NCBI GenBank assembly: GCA_030432635.1
Contig: JAUIMB010000004.1
Location: forward strand, 1-64,000
Source of the DNA: Bacteroidia bacterium
Lineage (GTDB): Bacteria; Bacteroidota; Bacteroidia; Flavobacteriales; Flavobacteriaceae
DNA: 64,000 nucleotides
Direction of reading: 5' to 3'
Every line of letters starts with the position of its first letter. The stretch's first letter is position 1. Below are positions 1 through 10,300 of the stretch, in pieces. A program made the translations under genes and the position numbers. The notes under the pieces were generated by a model. It was not told where the DNA came from and did no database searches. It saw nothing but the letters and a program-made list of their open reading frames with translations.

Positions 1-1
1 G

Positions 2-859
2 ATTGGATTGACTCAGGATTTAACAGGTAGAAAGGTTGTTATCCTTGAGGATATTATTGATTCGGGAAAGACCTTGGCTGAAGTTTATCGCATTTTCAAA
101 AATGAAAAGGTCGATGATCTTAAGATTGCCACTTTGTTTTTTAAACCAGAAGCTTACAAAAAAGATTTCAAACTACATTATGTTGGTACTGAAATTCCTA
201 ACAAGTTCATCGTTGGTTACGGATTGGACTACAACGGATTGGGACGTGATTTGCCAGCAATATATCAATTAAAAACTACACAACATATGACAAATCTAGT
301 GCTATTTGGACCTCCAGGCGCAGGAAAGGGAACACAAGCAGAATTTTTAAAGGAAACCTATAATCTCGTACACATTTCAACAGGTGATGTGTTTCGTTTT
401 AACATCAAGAATGAAACAGCTTTAGGGATGCTCGCCAAATCCTACATGGATAAGGGTGAATTGGTTCCAGATCAGGTAACTATAGATATGCTTAATGCCG
501 AAGTCGAAAAAAATGCAGATGCCAATGGTTTCATTTTTGACGGTTTTCCTAGAACCAATGCACAAGCCAAAGCTCTAGACGAACTCATGGATGCCAAGGA
601 TTCCCAAATCAATGCCATGATTGCCTTGGAGGTTGATGATGAAGTTCTGGTACAACGATTATTGGAACGTGGTAAAACTAGTGGTAGAAAAGATGATGCT
701 GATGAGTCCATAATTAGAAACCGAATCACCGAATATTATAATAAAACAGCTGTCTTAAAGGATTACTATACAGCTCAAGACAAATATTATGGTGTTGATG
801 GCGTCGGAAGTATTAGTGAGATTACAGAACGTTTAAATGCTGTGATTGACAAACTTTAG
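2..859 (+). CDS. adk: Hypoxanthine phosphoribosyltransferase-adenylate kinase fusion (5' partial)
   Basis: The frame is open to the window edge, so the true start lies upstream. The first ~90 residues are the C-terminal part of a type I phosphoribosyltransferase: the PRPP-binding stretch VVILEDIIDSGKTL is followed by a region typical of hypoxanthine-guanine PRTases. After a short linker the frame continues without a stop into a complete adenylate kinase beginning MTNLVLFGPPGAGKGTQ (Met codon at 287), with P-loop GPPGAGKGT, the FDGFPRT NMP-binding segment, and a short LID (GKTSGRKDD) instead of a long zinc LID. The protein should salvage hypoxanthine/guanine and interconvert ATP+AMP with ADP in the cytoplasm. 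Such fusions are, to my knowledge, known in Flavobacteriia. The internal ATG could also allow separate Adk synthesis. Confidence 0.93.
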   Translation: MGLTQDLTGRKVVILEDIIDSGKTLAEVYRIFKNEKVDDLKIATLFFKPEAYKKDFKLHYVGTEIPNKFIVGYGLDYNGLGRDLPAIYQLKTTQHMTNLVLFGPPGAGKGTQAEFLKETYNLVHISTGDVFRFNIKNETALGMLAKSYMDKGELVPDQVTIDMLNAEVEKNADANGFIFDGFPRTNAQAKALDELMDAKDSQINAMIALEVDDEVLVQRLLERGKTSGRKDDADESIIRNRITEYYNKTAVLKDYYTAQDKYYGVDGVGSISEITERLNAVIDKL

Positions 860-882
860 TGACGAGGGTTCGTTTTAAAACA

Positions 883-966
883 GAGATTCTTCAGTAGCAT
901 GCGTCTTCAGAATGACATCAATTGGAAGTTATCATTCTAAGCGAAACAAAGTGGAGCGAGGAATCT
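883..966. repeat. Imperfect inverted repeat between adk and obgE
   Basis: A left arm at 884-917 (AGATTCTTC ... TTCAGAATGACA) and a right arm at 930-966 (TATCATTCTAAG ... GAGGAATCT) are imperfect reverse complements. The right arm resembles a short intergenic unit I know from flavobacterial genomes (consensus near TCATTCTGAGCGAA...GAATCT). The two arms could form a long stem behind adk. I see no gene in 860-1038. Confidence 0.6.
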
Positions 967-1038
967 ATACTCAAAAAATATTGGCATTCAATAATCAAAC
1001 ACATAACAATTTAACGCTTCACCAAATAAAACCTAAAC

Positions 1039-2037
1039 ATGACTGAAGGAAATTTCGTCGACTACGTAAAAATGCACGTATCCTCTGGGAAAGGAGGACA
1101 AGGTTCTGCGCATTTGCATCGTGAAAAGTTTATCGAAAAAGGTGGACCTGATGGTGGAGATGGTGGTCGTGGTGGACACGTCATTATAAAAGGGAACGAA
1201 AACCTTTGGACCCTCTTGCACTTGAAGTTCAAACGCCATGCTAGAGCAGGTCATGGTGGTCATGGAAGTAAGAGTAGAAGTACTGGAGCCGATGGTGAGG
1301 ATATTTATCTAGACGTGCCTTTAGGTACTGTTATAAAGGATACCGAAACCGATGAAATCCTATTTGAGATTACCGAACACGACCAAGAAAAAATTGTGGC
1401 TAAGGGTGGACGTGGTGGACTCGGAAACTGGCATTTTAAAAGTTCAACAAACCAAACACCTAGATACGCACAACCTGGAGAACCTTTAGAGGAAAAAAAC
1501 ATCACCATCGAACTTAAGATTTTGGCAGATGTTGGCTTGGTCGGATTTCCAAATGCTGGAAAGTCTACCTTATTATCTGTCATCACTGCAGCAAAGCCTA
1601 AAATTGCCGATTATGAGTTTACAACCCTAAAGCCCAATCTTGGTATTGTGAAATATCGTGATTACCAAACCTTTGTAATGGCAGATATTCCTGGTATAAT
1701 TGAAGGTGCTGCAGAAGGTAAGGGTCTCGGGCATTATTTTTTAAGGCATATCGAACGCAATTCCATTTTACTGTTCATGATTCCTGCTGATGCTGAAGAT
1801 ATCCGCAAGCAGTATGATATTTTATTGGATGAATTACGACGTTACAATCCCGAAATGTTAGATAAGCAACGTATCATTGCCATTACCAAAAGCGATATGC
1901 TTGATGCTGAGTTGAAAACTGAACTTAAAGCAGAATTAGATCAATCACTTCCTATCGATTATATGTTTATTTCATCTGTGGCGCAGCAAGGCATCACAGA
2001 ACTTAAGGACAAACTATGGAAACTGTTGAATGACTAA
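1039..2037 (+). CDS. obgE: GTPase ObgE/CgtA
   Basis: At 332 residues this has the two-domain Obg layout. An N-terminal glycine-rich Obg fold (residues ~5-160, with [12 protein letters not shown] and [12 protein letters not shown]) is followed by a G domain with P-loop GFPNAGKST, switch region [25 protein letters not shown] and the base-specificity motif TKSD. The optional C-terminal OCT domain is absent. Obg GTPases act in 50S ribosome assembly and stress/growth control. The ATG start gives the usual flavobacterial N-terminus [11 protein letters not shown]. It lies downstream of adk in the same direction, separated by a repeat-bearing gap. Confidence 0.96.
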   Translation: MTEGNFVDYVKMHVSSGKGGQGSAHLHREKFIEKGGPDGGDGGRGGHVIIKGNENLWTLLHLKFKRHARAGHGGHGSKSRSTGADGEDIYLDVPLGTVIKDTETDEILFEITEHDQEKIVAKGGRGGLGNWHFKSSTNQTPRYAQPGEPLEEKNITIELKILADVGLVGFPNAGKSTLLSVITAAKPKIADYEFTTLKPNLGIVKYRDYQTFVMADIPGIIEGAAEGKGLGHYFLRHIERNSILLFMIPADAEDIRKQYDILLDELRRYNPEMLDKQRIIAITKSDMLDAELKTELKAELDQSLPIDYMFISSVAQQGITELKDKLWKLLND

Positions 2038-2038
2038 T

Positions 2039-2126
2039 CTGTCATTTTGAGTTCCGATAGCTGTCTGGAAGAAGAATCATTAGGGTATTAAGAGATTCAT
2101 CATTCATACTTCCTTCTGAATGACAG
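2039..2126. repeat. Inverted-repeat unit after obgE, terminator-like
   Basis: Outer arms CTGTCATT (2039-2046) and AATGACAG (2119-2126) are perfect complements. An inner pair GAATC (2074-2078)/GATTC (2094-2098) nests inside them. The unit begins two bases after the obgE stop codon and resembles the element at 883-966, so it may be a repeat copy that also folds at the mRNA 3' end. There is no long T-run. Confidence 0.5.
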
Positions 2127-2190
2127 TTGTTTTTTGTATTGTTGGACATTCAATACAAAGCAGTGCAAAACGAAGAATCTAAATTAACCT

Positions 2191-2222
2191 TTTGCATTTT
2201 TATAGGTTATCCTGTACTTTTG
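2191..2222 (+). promoter_or_regulatory. Predicted Bacteroidota promoter for the K+ channel gene
   Basis: A -33 box TTTG (2191-2194) is separated by 20 nt from a -7 box TACTTTTG (2215-2222). This matches the Bacteroidota pattern TTTG-N19/20-TAnnTTTG. The channel ATG follows 19 nt after the -7 box, so the 5' leader would be short. Confidence 0.6.
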
Positions 2223-2241
2223 AGCGTATATCCAACCATCA

Positions 2242-2958
2242 ATGAAGCAAAAAATAAAAAGCATCGTCGAGATCAACGACAATATACCAAGTCGGTATTT
2301 TGCGTTTTTTATTCAGGCGTTGATTCTTATTTCGATTGTGACCTTTTCAGTTGAAACCATTCCTGACCTAAAACCAGAAACCAAATTTATACTTCATGCC
2401 ATAGAATTATTTTGTGTAATTGTATTTACTGCTGAATACGTATTGCGTATTTATGTAGCCGATTCTAAACCTAGATTTATCTTTAGCTTTTTTGGTATCA
2501 TCGATTTGTTGGCGATTTTGCCGTTCTACTTATCCTTCGGATTGGATCTAAGATCACTTAGAGCGCTACGTTTTTTGAGATTGTTCAGGATATTAAAATT
2601 GGTACGCTATAATCGTGCGATGAATGAGTTTACACGAGCTATAAAATCAGCGAAAGAGCAAATATTTCTGTTTTTGTTTATCACATTGATTCTGATTTAT
2701 TTTTCTGCAGTTGGCATCTATTATTTTGAACATGAAGCCCAACCCGAACATTTTTCGTCGATATTCGAAAGCTTATGGTGGGCAATCATTACTCTAACAA
2801 CTGTTGGATATGGTGATGTATACCCAATAACCGTAGGCGGAAAGGTTTTTACCTTTTTTATATTAATGATCGGGTTAGGCATTGTAGCCATTCCTACGGG
2901 AATTATTTCTTCAGCACTGACCAAATCGGTAGATAAAAAAGATACGGAGTCGAACTAG
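2242..2958 (+). CDS. Voltage-gated-type potassium channel, 6 TM
   Basis: This 238-residue inner-membrane protein has six hydrophobic segments plus a pore loop. S1 is at ~20-38, S2 at ~49-70, S3 at ~79-99 and S4 at ~104-123, with arginines at roughly three-residue spacing (RSLRALRFLRLFRILKLVR). S5 is at ~140-160, and S6 at ~202-225. The selectivity filter TVGYGD is at 187-192. Short cytoplasmic tails and no RCK/TrkA-N domain place it with small Kv-like ion transporters. It probably conducts K+, but gating cannot be read from sequence. The start is set by the promoter just upstream; the DUF4136 lipoprotein gene follows 28 bp downstream. Confidence 0.9.
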   Translation: MKQKIKSIVEINDNIPSRYFAFFIQALILISIVTFSVETIPDLKPETKFILHAIELFCVIVFTAEYVLRIYVADSKPRFIFSFFGIIDLLAILPFYLSFGLDLRSLRALRFLRLFRILKLVRYNRAMNEFTRAIKSAKEQIFLFLFITLILIYFSAVGIYYFEHEAQPEHFSSIFESLWWAIITLTTVGYGDVYPITVGGKVFTFFILMIGLGIVAIPTGIISSALTKSVDKKDTESN

Positions 2959-2986
2959 TTTTTCGTTATCTTTAAAATAAAAAGCA

Positions 2987-3511
2987 ATGAAAAGAATGTA
3001 TCTACTATTCGGACTTATGCTTGCCACAGCATGCGCTCCGATTTACGTGACTCATGATTATGAAAAAACCGTTGATTTTAATAATTATAAATCCTATAAC
3101 TATTACGCTGATATTGAAACGGGAATGAGTCAATTGGATGACAAAAGGCTGTTTAAGGCTTTGGATGATGCTTTGCAAAATCGTGGTTATACATTATCCG
3201 AATCACCGGATTTTTTTATCGATATCAAGACCAGCGAATTCCAACAAGCCAGAGGTAATACTGTTGGCGTTGGTGTTGGGAGCGCAGGCAGAAATGGAGG
3301 AGGTGGAATTTCCATTGGATTACCCATAGGTCAAAGTCAATTGGGTCGGCAAATCGTTTTCGAATTTGTGGATGAAGATGGAATCGGACTCATTTGGCAA
3401 GCCGTATCTGAGTCTGATTACAGGCCAAATGCAACACCTGAAAAACGCGAAACCCAATTTATAGCTATTGTTGAGAAAGTCCTTAAAAAATTTCCACCAG
3501 AAACAAATTAG
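2987..3511 (+). CDS. DUF4136-type lipoprotein
   Basis: This 174-residue protein has a lipoprotein signal: the hydrophobic stretch LLFGLMLATAC ends at lipobox cysteine Cys16. The body (VDFNNYKSYNYY near the start, LxxALDDALQNRGY in the middle, a glycine-rich GVGVGSAGRNGGGG hairpin, and a late WQAVSES) matches my memory of the DUF4136 family, whose function is unknown. It is probably anchored in the outer membrane. It follows the K+ channel by 28 bp and may be cotranscribed with it. Confidence 0.8.
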   Translation: MKRMYLLFGLMLATACAPIYVTHDYEKTVDFNNYKSYNYYADIETGMSQLDDKRLFKALDDALQNRGYTLSESPDFFIDIKTSEFQQARGNTVGVGVGSAGRNGGGGISIGLPIGQSQLGRQIVFEFVDEDGIGLIWQAVSESDYRPNATPEKRETQFIAIVEKVLKKFPPETN

Positions 3512-3587
3512 CTACTTAGAAAACTATTGTTGACTTACCGTTGAGCGATTTAAATCATACTGTATTATGAACTCTAAAAAAACAATT

Positions 3588-4136
3588 ATGAAAACCAAAA
3601 TTTTACTTCTGATACTTGTGTCCTTCAGTACAGTGCTTATTGCGCAAAACAATATTGAGGTACCACCAGGATATTCAGATGATATCGGACAAATGATATC
3701 GATGATGGATAACCTAAAACAGCGTGTTGAACGAAATGTGAGCAACCTTGACCAGCAAGGCACCGATTTTCTTTTGGATGAAAATGCCAATAGTCCAGGA
3801 GCAATTATTTACCACTTAGCTGCAACCGAAGCCTATTATCAAGTATATACGTTTGAAGGACGTGGATTCAATAAGGAAGAAGCTGAAAAATGGGAAACAG
3901 CACTTAATTTGGGTGAAAAAGCCAGACAAGAGTTTAAAGGGAAACCAATTTCCTATTACCTTGAAATCTATAATGAGGTGCGTGCCAAAACAAAAGCCTT
4001 ATTGAAAACCAAGGATGATGATTGGTTTAAGCAAATGAATGGCAATATGAGTAATCATTGGGCTTGGTTTCACGTCATGGAGCACCAAGCTAATCATATG
4101 GGACAATTAGCACTGATAAGAAAGCGAATAAAATAG
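3588..4136 (+). CDS. Exported DinB-like four-helix protein
   Basis: The N-terminal hydrophobic stretch MKTKILLLILVSFSTVLIAQ looks like a Sec signal peptide. The mature part has DinB/YfiT superfamily features: a helix containing SPGAIIYHLAATE, a C-terminal helix with HVMEHQANHMGQL, and His residues spaced as a divalent-metal site. DinB-like proteins are often metal-dependent thiol transferases or hydrolases; an exported one has no assigned substrate here. An in-frame ATG at 3567 would add seven residues. I prefer 3588 because it gives a cleaner signal peptide and an A-rich upstream stretch. Confidence 0.82.
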   Translation: MKTKILLLILVSFSTVLIAQNNIEVPPGYSDDIGQMISMMDNLKQRVERNVSNLDQQGTDFLLDENANSPGAIIYHLAATEAYYQVYTFEGRGFNKEEAEKWETALNLGEKARQEFKGKPISYYLEIYNEVRAKTKALLKTKDDDWFKQMNGNMSNHWAWFHVMEHQANHMGQLALIRKRIK

Positions 4137-4309
4137 ACACTTTCTTTGATCGATGAAAATTGTCATCCTGAAGACCTATTTCAACAGAAGCACCTTTTAC
4201 GTTGTCATTAAATTTGAAACAACAGAAACCTTCCAGTCTATAGCCTATAGTAAAGAATCGAGAAAGATTCATCGCTGCACTTCGCTCAGCTTTGAACGTC
4301 AAAAATCAA
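4137..4309. repeat. Degenerate intergenic repeat remnants between convergent genes
   Basis: No gene is visible. The stretch contains TGTCATCCTGAAG (4161-4173) and a GAATC...GATTC hairpin (4255-4270), then GCACTTCGCTCAGC. These resemble pieces of the repeat seen after adk and obgE. It separates the convergent DinB-like and alpha-2-macroglobulin genes. Confidence 0.4.
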
Positions 4310-7300
4310 CTAGTTTACCATAATTCTAATGCCTTCACTATGACTACTGAATTCTGGAGCGTACATACTTTGGATTGTAGTAATACCATTGCTCATGTCG
4401 CCAATATTATTCACGCGTAAGTCATATTCGAATACATAAATGCCTTTTGGCAAATAATCAAAAAAGAAATTGGTCGATGCATCCTTGGTACTTTCATAAT
4501 AACCCAATCCATCTTGATATTTATACTGCGATAATACATTGACAGGTTCCAATCCAGCTGCACGCATGTCTTTCATATGAACGAATTCCATAGTGCGATC
4601 GCTTCGTAATTCTATACGAACACGAACCAAATCTCCGACATTCAAGGATGTTTCAGAGGTGATTTCCGTTATTTCCTCTCCAGTGTCTGTGTTGGTTTTC
4701 TTAAAGAGTTTTTTCTTCAATTGCAAAGGTGTTTCAGCTGAAGTAATCTTATCCAAATCCTCAAAATATTGCCAGTATAAACTTCCCCAAGCAATGCCAT
4801 CACCTTTTTTGGTCAGTTTTACTGAGGCCATTTCAGGCTGAATTTCTTTAGCAGACCAAGATGTTTTATAATAGCCTGTACCAGCTTCAACTTTAACATC
4901 GTCTAGTTTTGAAGGCGTGATGGATTTTCCGCCTAAAACAACATCGACCATTTCGGTCACACTTAACCATTCACGACCTTGAAGTAATAAGGCATAAACA
5001 GCTTCAGTTGTAGCTTTTGTCGTTGACCAACGGTTGGTTTGTTTGTTTTTTAGCAACCAGATTTTCAGGTTGTCGATGGTTTCGAGATGCCTTGTTTCGC
5101 TCTGAATGACATCACCAGCTTCTGAAAACGCTTCAATCAATAAGGCTTGTGTTTCAATTGGCGCTTGATACCAATGCCATGAATTGGTATTCGATTTCCA
5201 GTACATACCTAATTCCTCTGAAGTAATACTGTTTTCCATTAAGGATTTCAGAATTTTGGATGCTGTGACTTTGTTATTCATTCTATGGGAAACCAAAGCC
5301 ATAAGTCCTTTGGCATATAAATGACGAGATAACCAATAGTTATTGATTTGCGTCATGTAATAATTCATGATGTCCTTAACGGTTTCTGAGGGTTTTATCT
5401 GCGGAAAAAAACTGCGCATATATAAGTAATGCAACTGTATATAGCTCAAATGGTCTTTCGATAAATCAGCTTTCGGATTGTGTTTTTTGATGTCATTGTA
5501 AGATTTTACAAATTCAGAATCCAAATAATGGACAGCTTTTTCAATCATGGCTTTTTCACTTTCACCCTGAATGACTTTGAGTTTATCCAAATGGCCAAAA
5601 CCAGTTATGATATGCTGTGTGATATAGCGATTTGGTCGTCCTCCATTAAACCAAGGCCAAGCACCATTATCCATTTGTCCGTTTTTCAACTTATGTAAAG
5701 CAGCACTTAGTTCGTTGTTCATCTTGTTCAAATCGAACAATAAGGCAATGCGTTTTTTCTGTTCGGTTTCACTTTGTGCATCACGCAGCCAAGGTGTTTC
5801 CTGGATTAAAAGTGATTTCAATTCTTGATTTTTTTCCAGGTTGCTTAACAGTGCATCCCAATGTCGCCACTGATTGAAGACCTCTTGGATTCTCGGATTG
5901 CTATTTGCAATATGACTTGCCAAGGCATTGGCATAGTAGCGACTAAAGGTCTGTTCATTGCAGTCATAAGGGTATTCCATCAAATAAGGCAAGGCCTGAA
6001 CAGCATACCAAGCCGGATTTGAGGTCATTTCCAAAGTCAGTTTGTGATGTTTTAGCGTGTTTGAAGAAGCGGTCTTTAATTTATCCAGTGTGAAGGTTTT
6101 GCTTTCATTGCTTCTAATCCACATCGGTAAGGTTTCAGTAACCAACATGCGATTGCTCAATACTGGTAAGGCATTTTGCTCACCATCGCTGAAGTTTCCA
6201 GCTTTTGCAATGATTTTGTATTGTACAGCACTCACGTTATCAGGAATGTTTAGTAACCATGCTACTCGGGTGTTACCTTTTTTATCTACTGAAAAGGTCT
6301 CAACTGCGCTCGAACTGACAAGTGATTCTGTAATATCCTCACCTGAAATAGCATCTATTAAAGCTAATTTTGCTTGTCCTGAAAGTGCTTGCTCAGTGAG
6401 GTTGGCAATTTTGGTACTAATGGTAATTACATCACCTTGACGCAAAAAACGCGGTGCATTTGGTATGACCATTAACTCTTTTTGGGTAACAGTTTCCAGG
6501 CTAGTGGTCGCACTTTCTAAGGACTTGGTATGTGCCAATAATTGTAGCTTCCACTTGGTCAAGGCTTCAGGTGTAGTAAAACTGAAACTGACATTGCCGT
6601 GTTCATCTGTATGCAACTGTGGAAAGAAAAAGGCAGTTTCCTGAAGGTTTTTTCGGATTTTTACATCGCTGAAGTCTTGTCCATTTACGTCCTGATTTTC
6701 TGAATTTTGAGGAGTCCATTCTTCACCTTTTCCATCAGCATTCATGGTTCCTCCAGCCAAATCGGCATCATCAGAAATACTAAAAGCATCAACTAACGTT
6801 GAAGTTTCTTCCATGACCTCACTCTCTACAGCCATGGCTACACTTGCTAGTTTATCTCTTCTTAAATAGCGGTAACGATTTCCAAAACTTAGCCCAAAGA
6901 AATTCAGGCGATCATAGGATTGTGTTTGATAGGCGCTATAGTGTGTTCGAATGTTTGCAATTCGAAAGCGATTAATTCTAAAACTTTGTCCAGGACTTAA
7001 ATTCAACCTCGAATAGTAGTTTGGTTGTTGAATAGGATCAAAGCTCCAATGATGTGTTTTAAATTGATCCAAAGATAAATCGTACATGCTTGCCAATACT
7101 TCAGCAGTTACTTTATCACCTTTTGGACCCTTGACTTTAAACTGCCAAGTTTCATCGGTTCCTGGTTGTAGTTTATCCCTAAAGGTTAGGGTCTCAATCT
7201 CCAAATCTGTTTTTGGATACGGAACAGAAATACGCTTTGTGCCTTGGCTAAAGCTGTTTTTGAACGCATAACTGTAATGCACGGCAAAACCACCTAAATC

Positions 7301-10300
7301 ATCTTTTGTTACAGGAACGCTTATGGTCTTTTTGTTCGCATTTAAAGTTATAATCTCCTTTCGGATGATGTTTGCATCCTTTTCAATTGCGATAGTGACT
7401 GTCAGATGTTCAGCAGCCGAAGCAAATGTAAGTTCGGCAGTATCACCAATAGTATAATCTAACTTGTTTGTTGTCACACTGAACAGTGCATGGTCTGCCA
7501 GCGTTTTATCGTCATTACTGAAGAGTTGAATTTGAGCCTCGTCCTTAACGGTTTGTCCAAAACGATCTTCACTTTCCAATACAATGCGATAAGCACCAGA
7601 CACCCATTTTTTGATACGTCCTAATGCCACTGATTTGGAGGTTTTTGTGTCAAATGTTTCAGAAAATACGAGTTCACCTTTCTCCCAAAAACGGCTATCA
7701 TGTTCATTGTTAAAAGCTTCATGGGGAAAAAGTGCCTTGAATTCTTCCTTTGTAAAGCTTTGATAATCTGGCGCATTCCATGGTCGAGGTCTTAACACTG
7801 TATTTGGAGCTTTCAGTTTGTAAATTTTAATACTTCCTGAGGCATCCACAGGTTCACCATTGAGGTTTCGTGTATCAATTTTTAGCTCATGCTTACTATC
7901 GGTTTTGTCCAAGTTGTTGGCTATGGCTATGGAAGCAGTCATCGCATGATATCCAACGTTGACAATAGTACTGGTGCTTCGTGTTTCACCATTGAGATCA
8001 GTAATGTCTGCCGTAATCTCATAATTGAAAATCGGTAAGGTGGATTCATCGACACTATGATCTGGAAGTGCCTTGAATTTCAACTCAAAATTTCCGTGGG
8101 TATCAGTAAGCGTTTCTCCATGGATGATTTCTTGTGGTTCATTATTAAAATATGGTCGATACCAGTAATACCAATCAGGATAGCGTACATTACGACGCAC
8201 ACGATAAACGACCTTCGCATCTGAAATATTGCTGCCAGCATAAGCGACGGCTTGCCCTTTGACAGTTATGGTGTCATTGACTTTGTAAGTTTCCGAAATA
8301 GGGTTGAAATTAGCTTCAAATTTCGGGCGTTTATATTCTTCAACTGAAAAGTAATGGTACGCATTACTGTTGTCTTTGCCTTTGAGTTGAATAGAGAAAT
8401 TTCCAGTCAGTCCATTATTTGGCAGCATAAACTCACCCGAAACTGAACCAAATTCATTTGTTTTTAAACTTAGTGTGCTTAAATCTTCGCCATTGGTGTT
8501 GTACAATGTAACCTCGACAGGTGTCTTAGCTAATACCTGAGTACCGTCTTGTTTGGTGGTCATCACGATTCCTTTAAAGTACAGAGGTTGTCCTGGACGA
8601 TAGATACTTCTATCGGTAAACAGGAAGGCTTTGTTGATCGGGTAGTTTGGCTCATCGTTGCCATAATTGTAATAACGACTTATGTATAGATTTTCAAATC
8701 GCGCCTTATCATTATTGGAAGCGATATCAAGTGTAATCCTGGAACGGTTATGGTTTTCCCTTTGGATTGAAAATTCACCGTTACCATCTGTAACATACTT
8801 TTGCTTTAGAGAACCACCTTGGTAGTTTTTGATATAGGTCATGGTCACTTCAGCATTGGCAATGGGTTGTCCGTTGAGCCTATTAATTATTTGATAGCTC
8901 ACATCGCCTTTGAGATCCTTTTGAATGTAGGCCAAATTGGTCACCTGAATTTCCTTGAAGGCATAGGTGTTTTTTTCATTATTGACCTTTCCAAAGATCA
9001 CATAGCGACCATTGTCCAATTTCGGAATTGAAATTTCAGTACTGTGCTGTTGGTAATCTTGTTCATCCTTAAGGGTTGAAGTCCATTGCGCTATGGCTAC
9101 CATCTTGTTGAGGATCTCTAACTGCTCTGTTGAATTGTTATTACCACGTAGTCTTTCGAGTTGTACATCATTTAGTTGACCAATTTTAACATCGATGGCA
9201 GCGATGTTTTTATAATTAATCAGTGCTAAAGTGTTGGTGTTGATTGGGAAGATGTCTTCAGTTGTGATTTGAAGGGATTCTGCCAAAATTTGCGATTTCA
9301 AGTTGCGACATTGTTTTGCACCTTCACTTTCAGGATAATCCTTGATGATGGTATTACATATTTCGAGGGCTTCCTTGAATTTCCAACGATGATTTTCCTT
9401 AGTTTTTGGTCGATACTGTTGCCCTTGTTGGTAGTACAATTGTGCCAAGTTGAAAGCATAACGTGAGGCGACATTGTTTTTGACCGCATTCCATTTTTGG
9501 TATGCTGTGTTAAGTGTAGTATGATACACATCATCTTTTTGCGTAAAGACTGCATTCTGATAGATAAAATTTAAACGTTCAATATCAACAGTGACCAAGG
9601 CTTCTGCAGAAGTATCAGAGCTATGGAATTTTATCAGGTTTTGATAGATCTTAAGCGCATTCAACTGCAAGGAAGTACTATCCTTGGATGCCACATTCAG
9701 ATTGATAAATGTTGAAGCAGTGCTTAACAACTGTTCGTCATCAATTTCAAACTTATAAGCTGGTTTGGTAATGCTGCTTTCGTCGGTTTTGTAAAATTCC
9801 AATGCATGATGTGAAAGCAAATCATATAAAGTTGGACGAAAGATTTCTGAATCTTCCTGCTTGATTAAAATGGCTTTATAATCGTGTAAATCGGTTTGCT
9901 GAAGTATGAGACCGTTAGCCAAAGACGCTTGATATAAACGATGGACTTCATCAAAAAGTGTTTGTAAATCCCAAGTCCTGAAGTCCTCAGTATCTGTTTT
10001 TTCAGACGTTTTTGTTCGGTTGTAAAACTGATAACGATTTTGATTGAAATACTGCCAATACAATGTGGCCAACATATTTTGAAGTACATTTTTGGTCGGG
10101 ATTTCACTTTCTGAAATTGCGGTTCTAAAATCATGGATGACATTAAATTGTGCATCTTCCTCCAGAATCAAGGCATACTTGCTGCGATAGAGCAGTGTTT
10201 TGATCTTTTGAGGTGTATTGTTACTGGCTTTGGCTTTTTCTTCGATGGTTTCGACTATTTTTAGTGCAGACTTCGGTAAGCCCTCATTTTCCAGTTTTTG

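Noticed and set aside
2127-2354. 75-residue frame before the K+ channel
   Set aside because: It crosses the predicted promoter and overlaps the channel gene in another frame.
6057-6440. 127-residue frame opposite the A2M gene
   Set aside because: Antisense shadow of a long, well-supported coding sequence.
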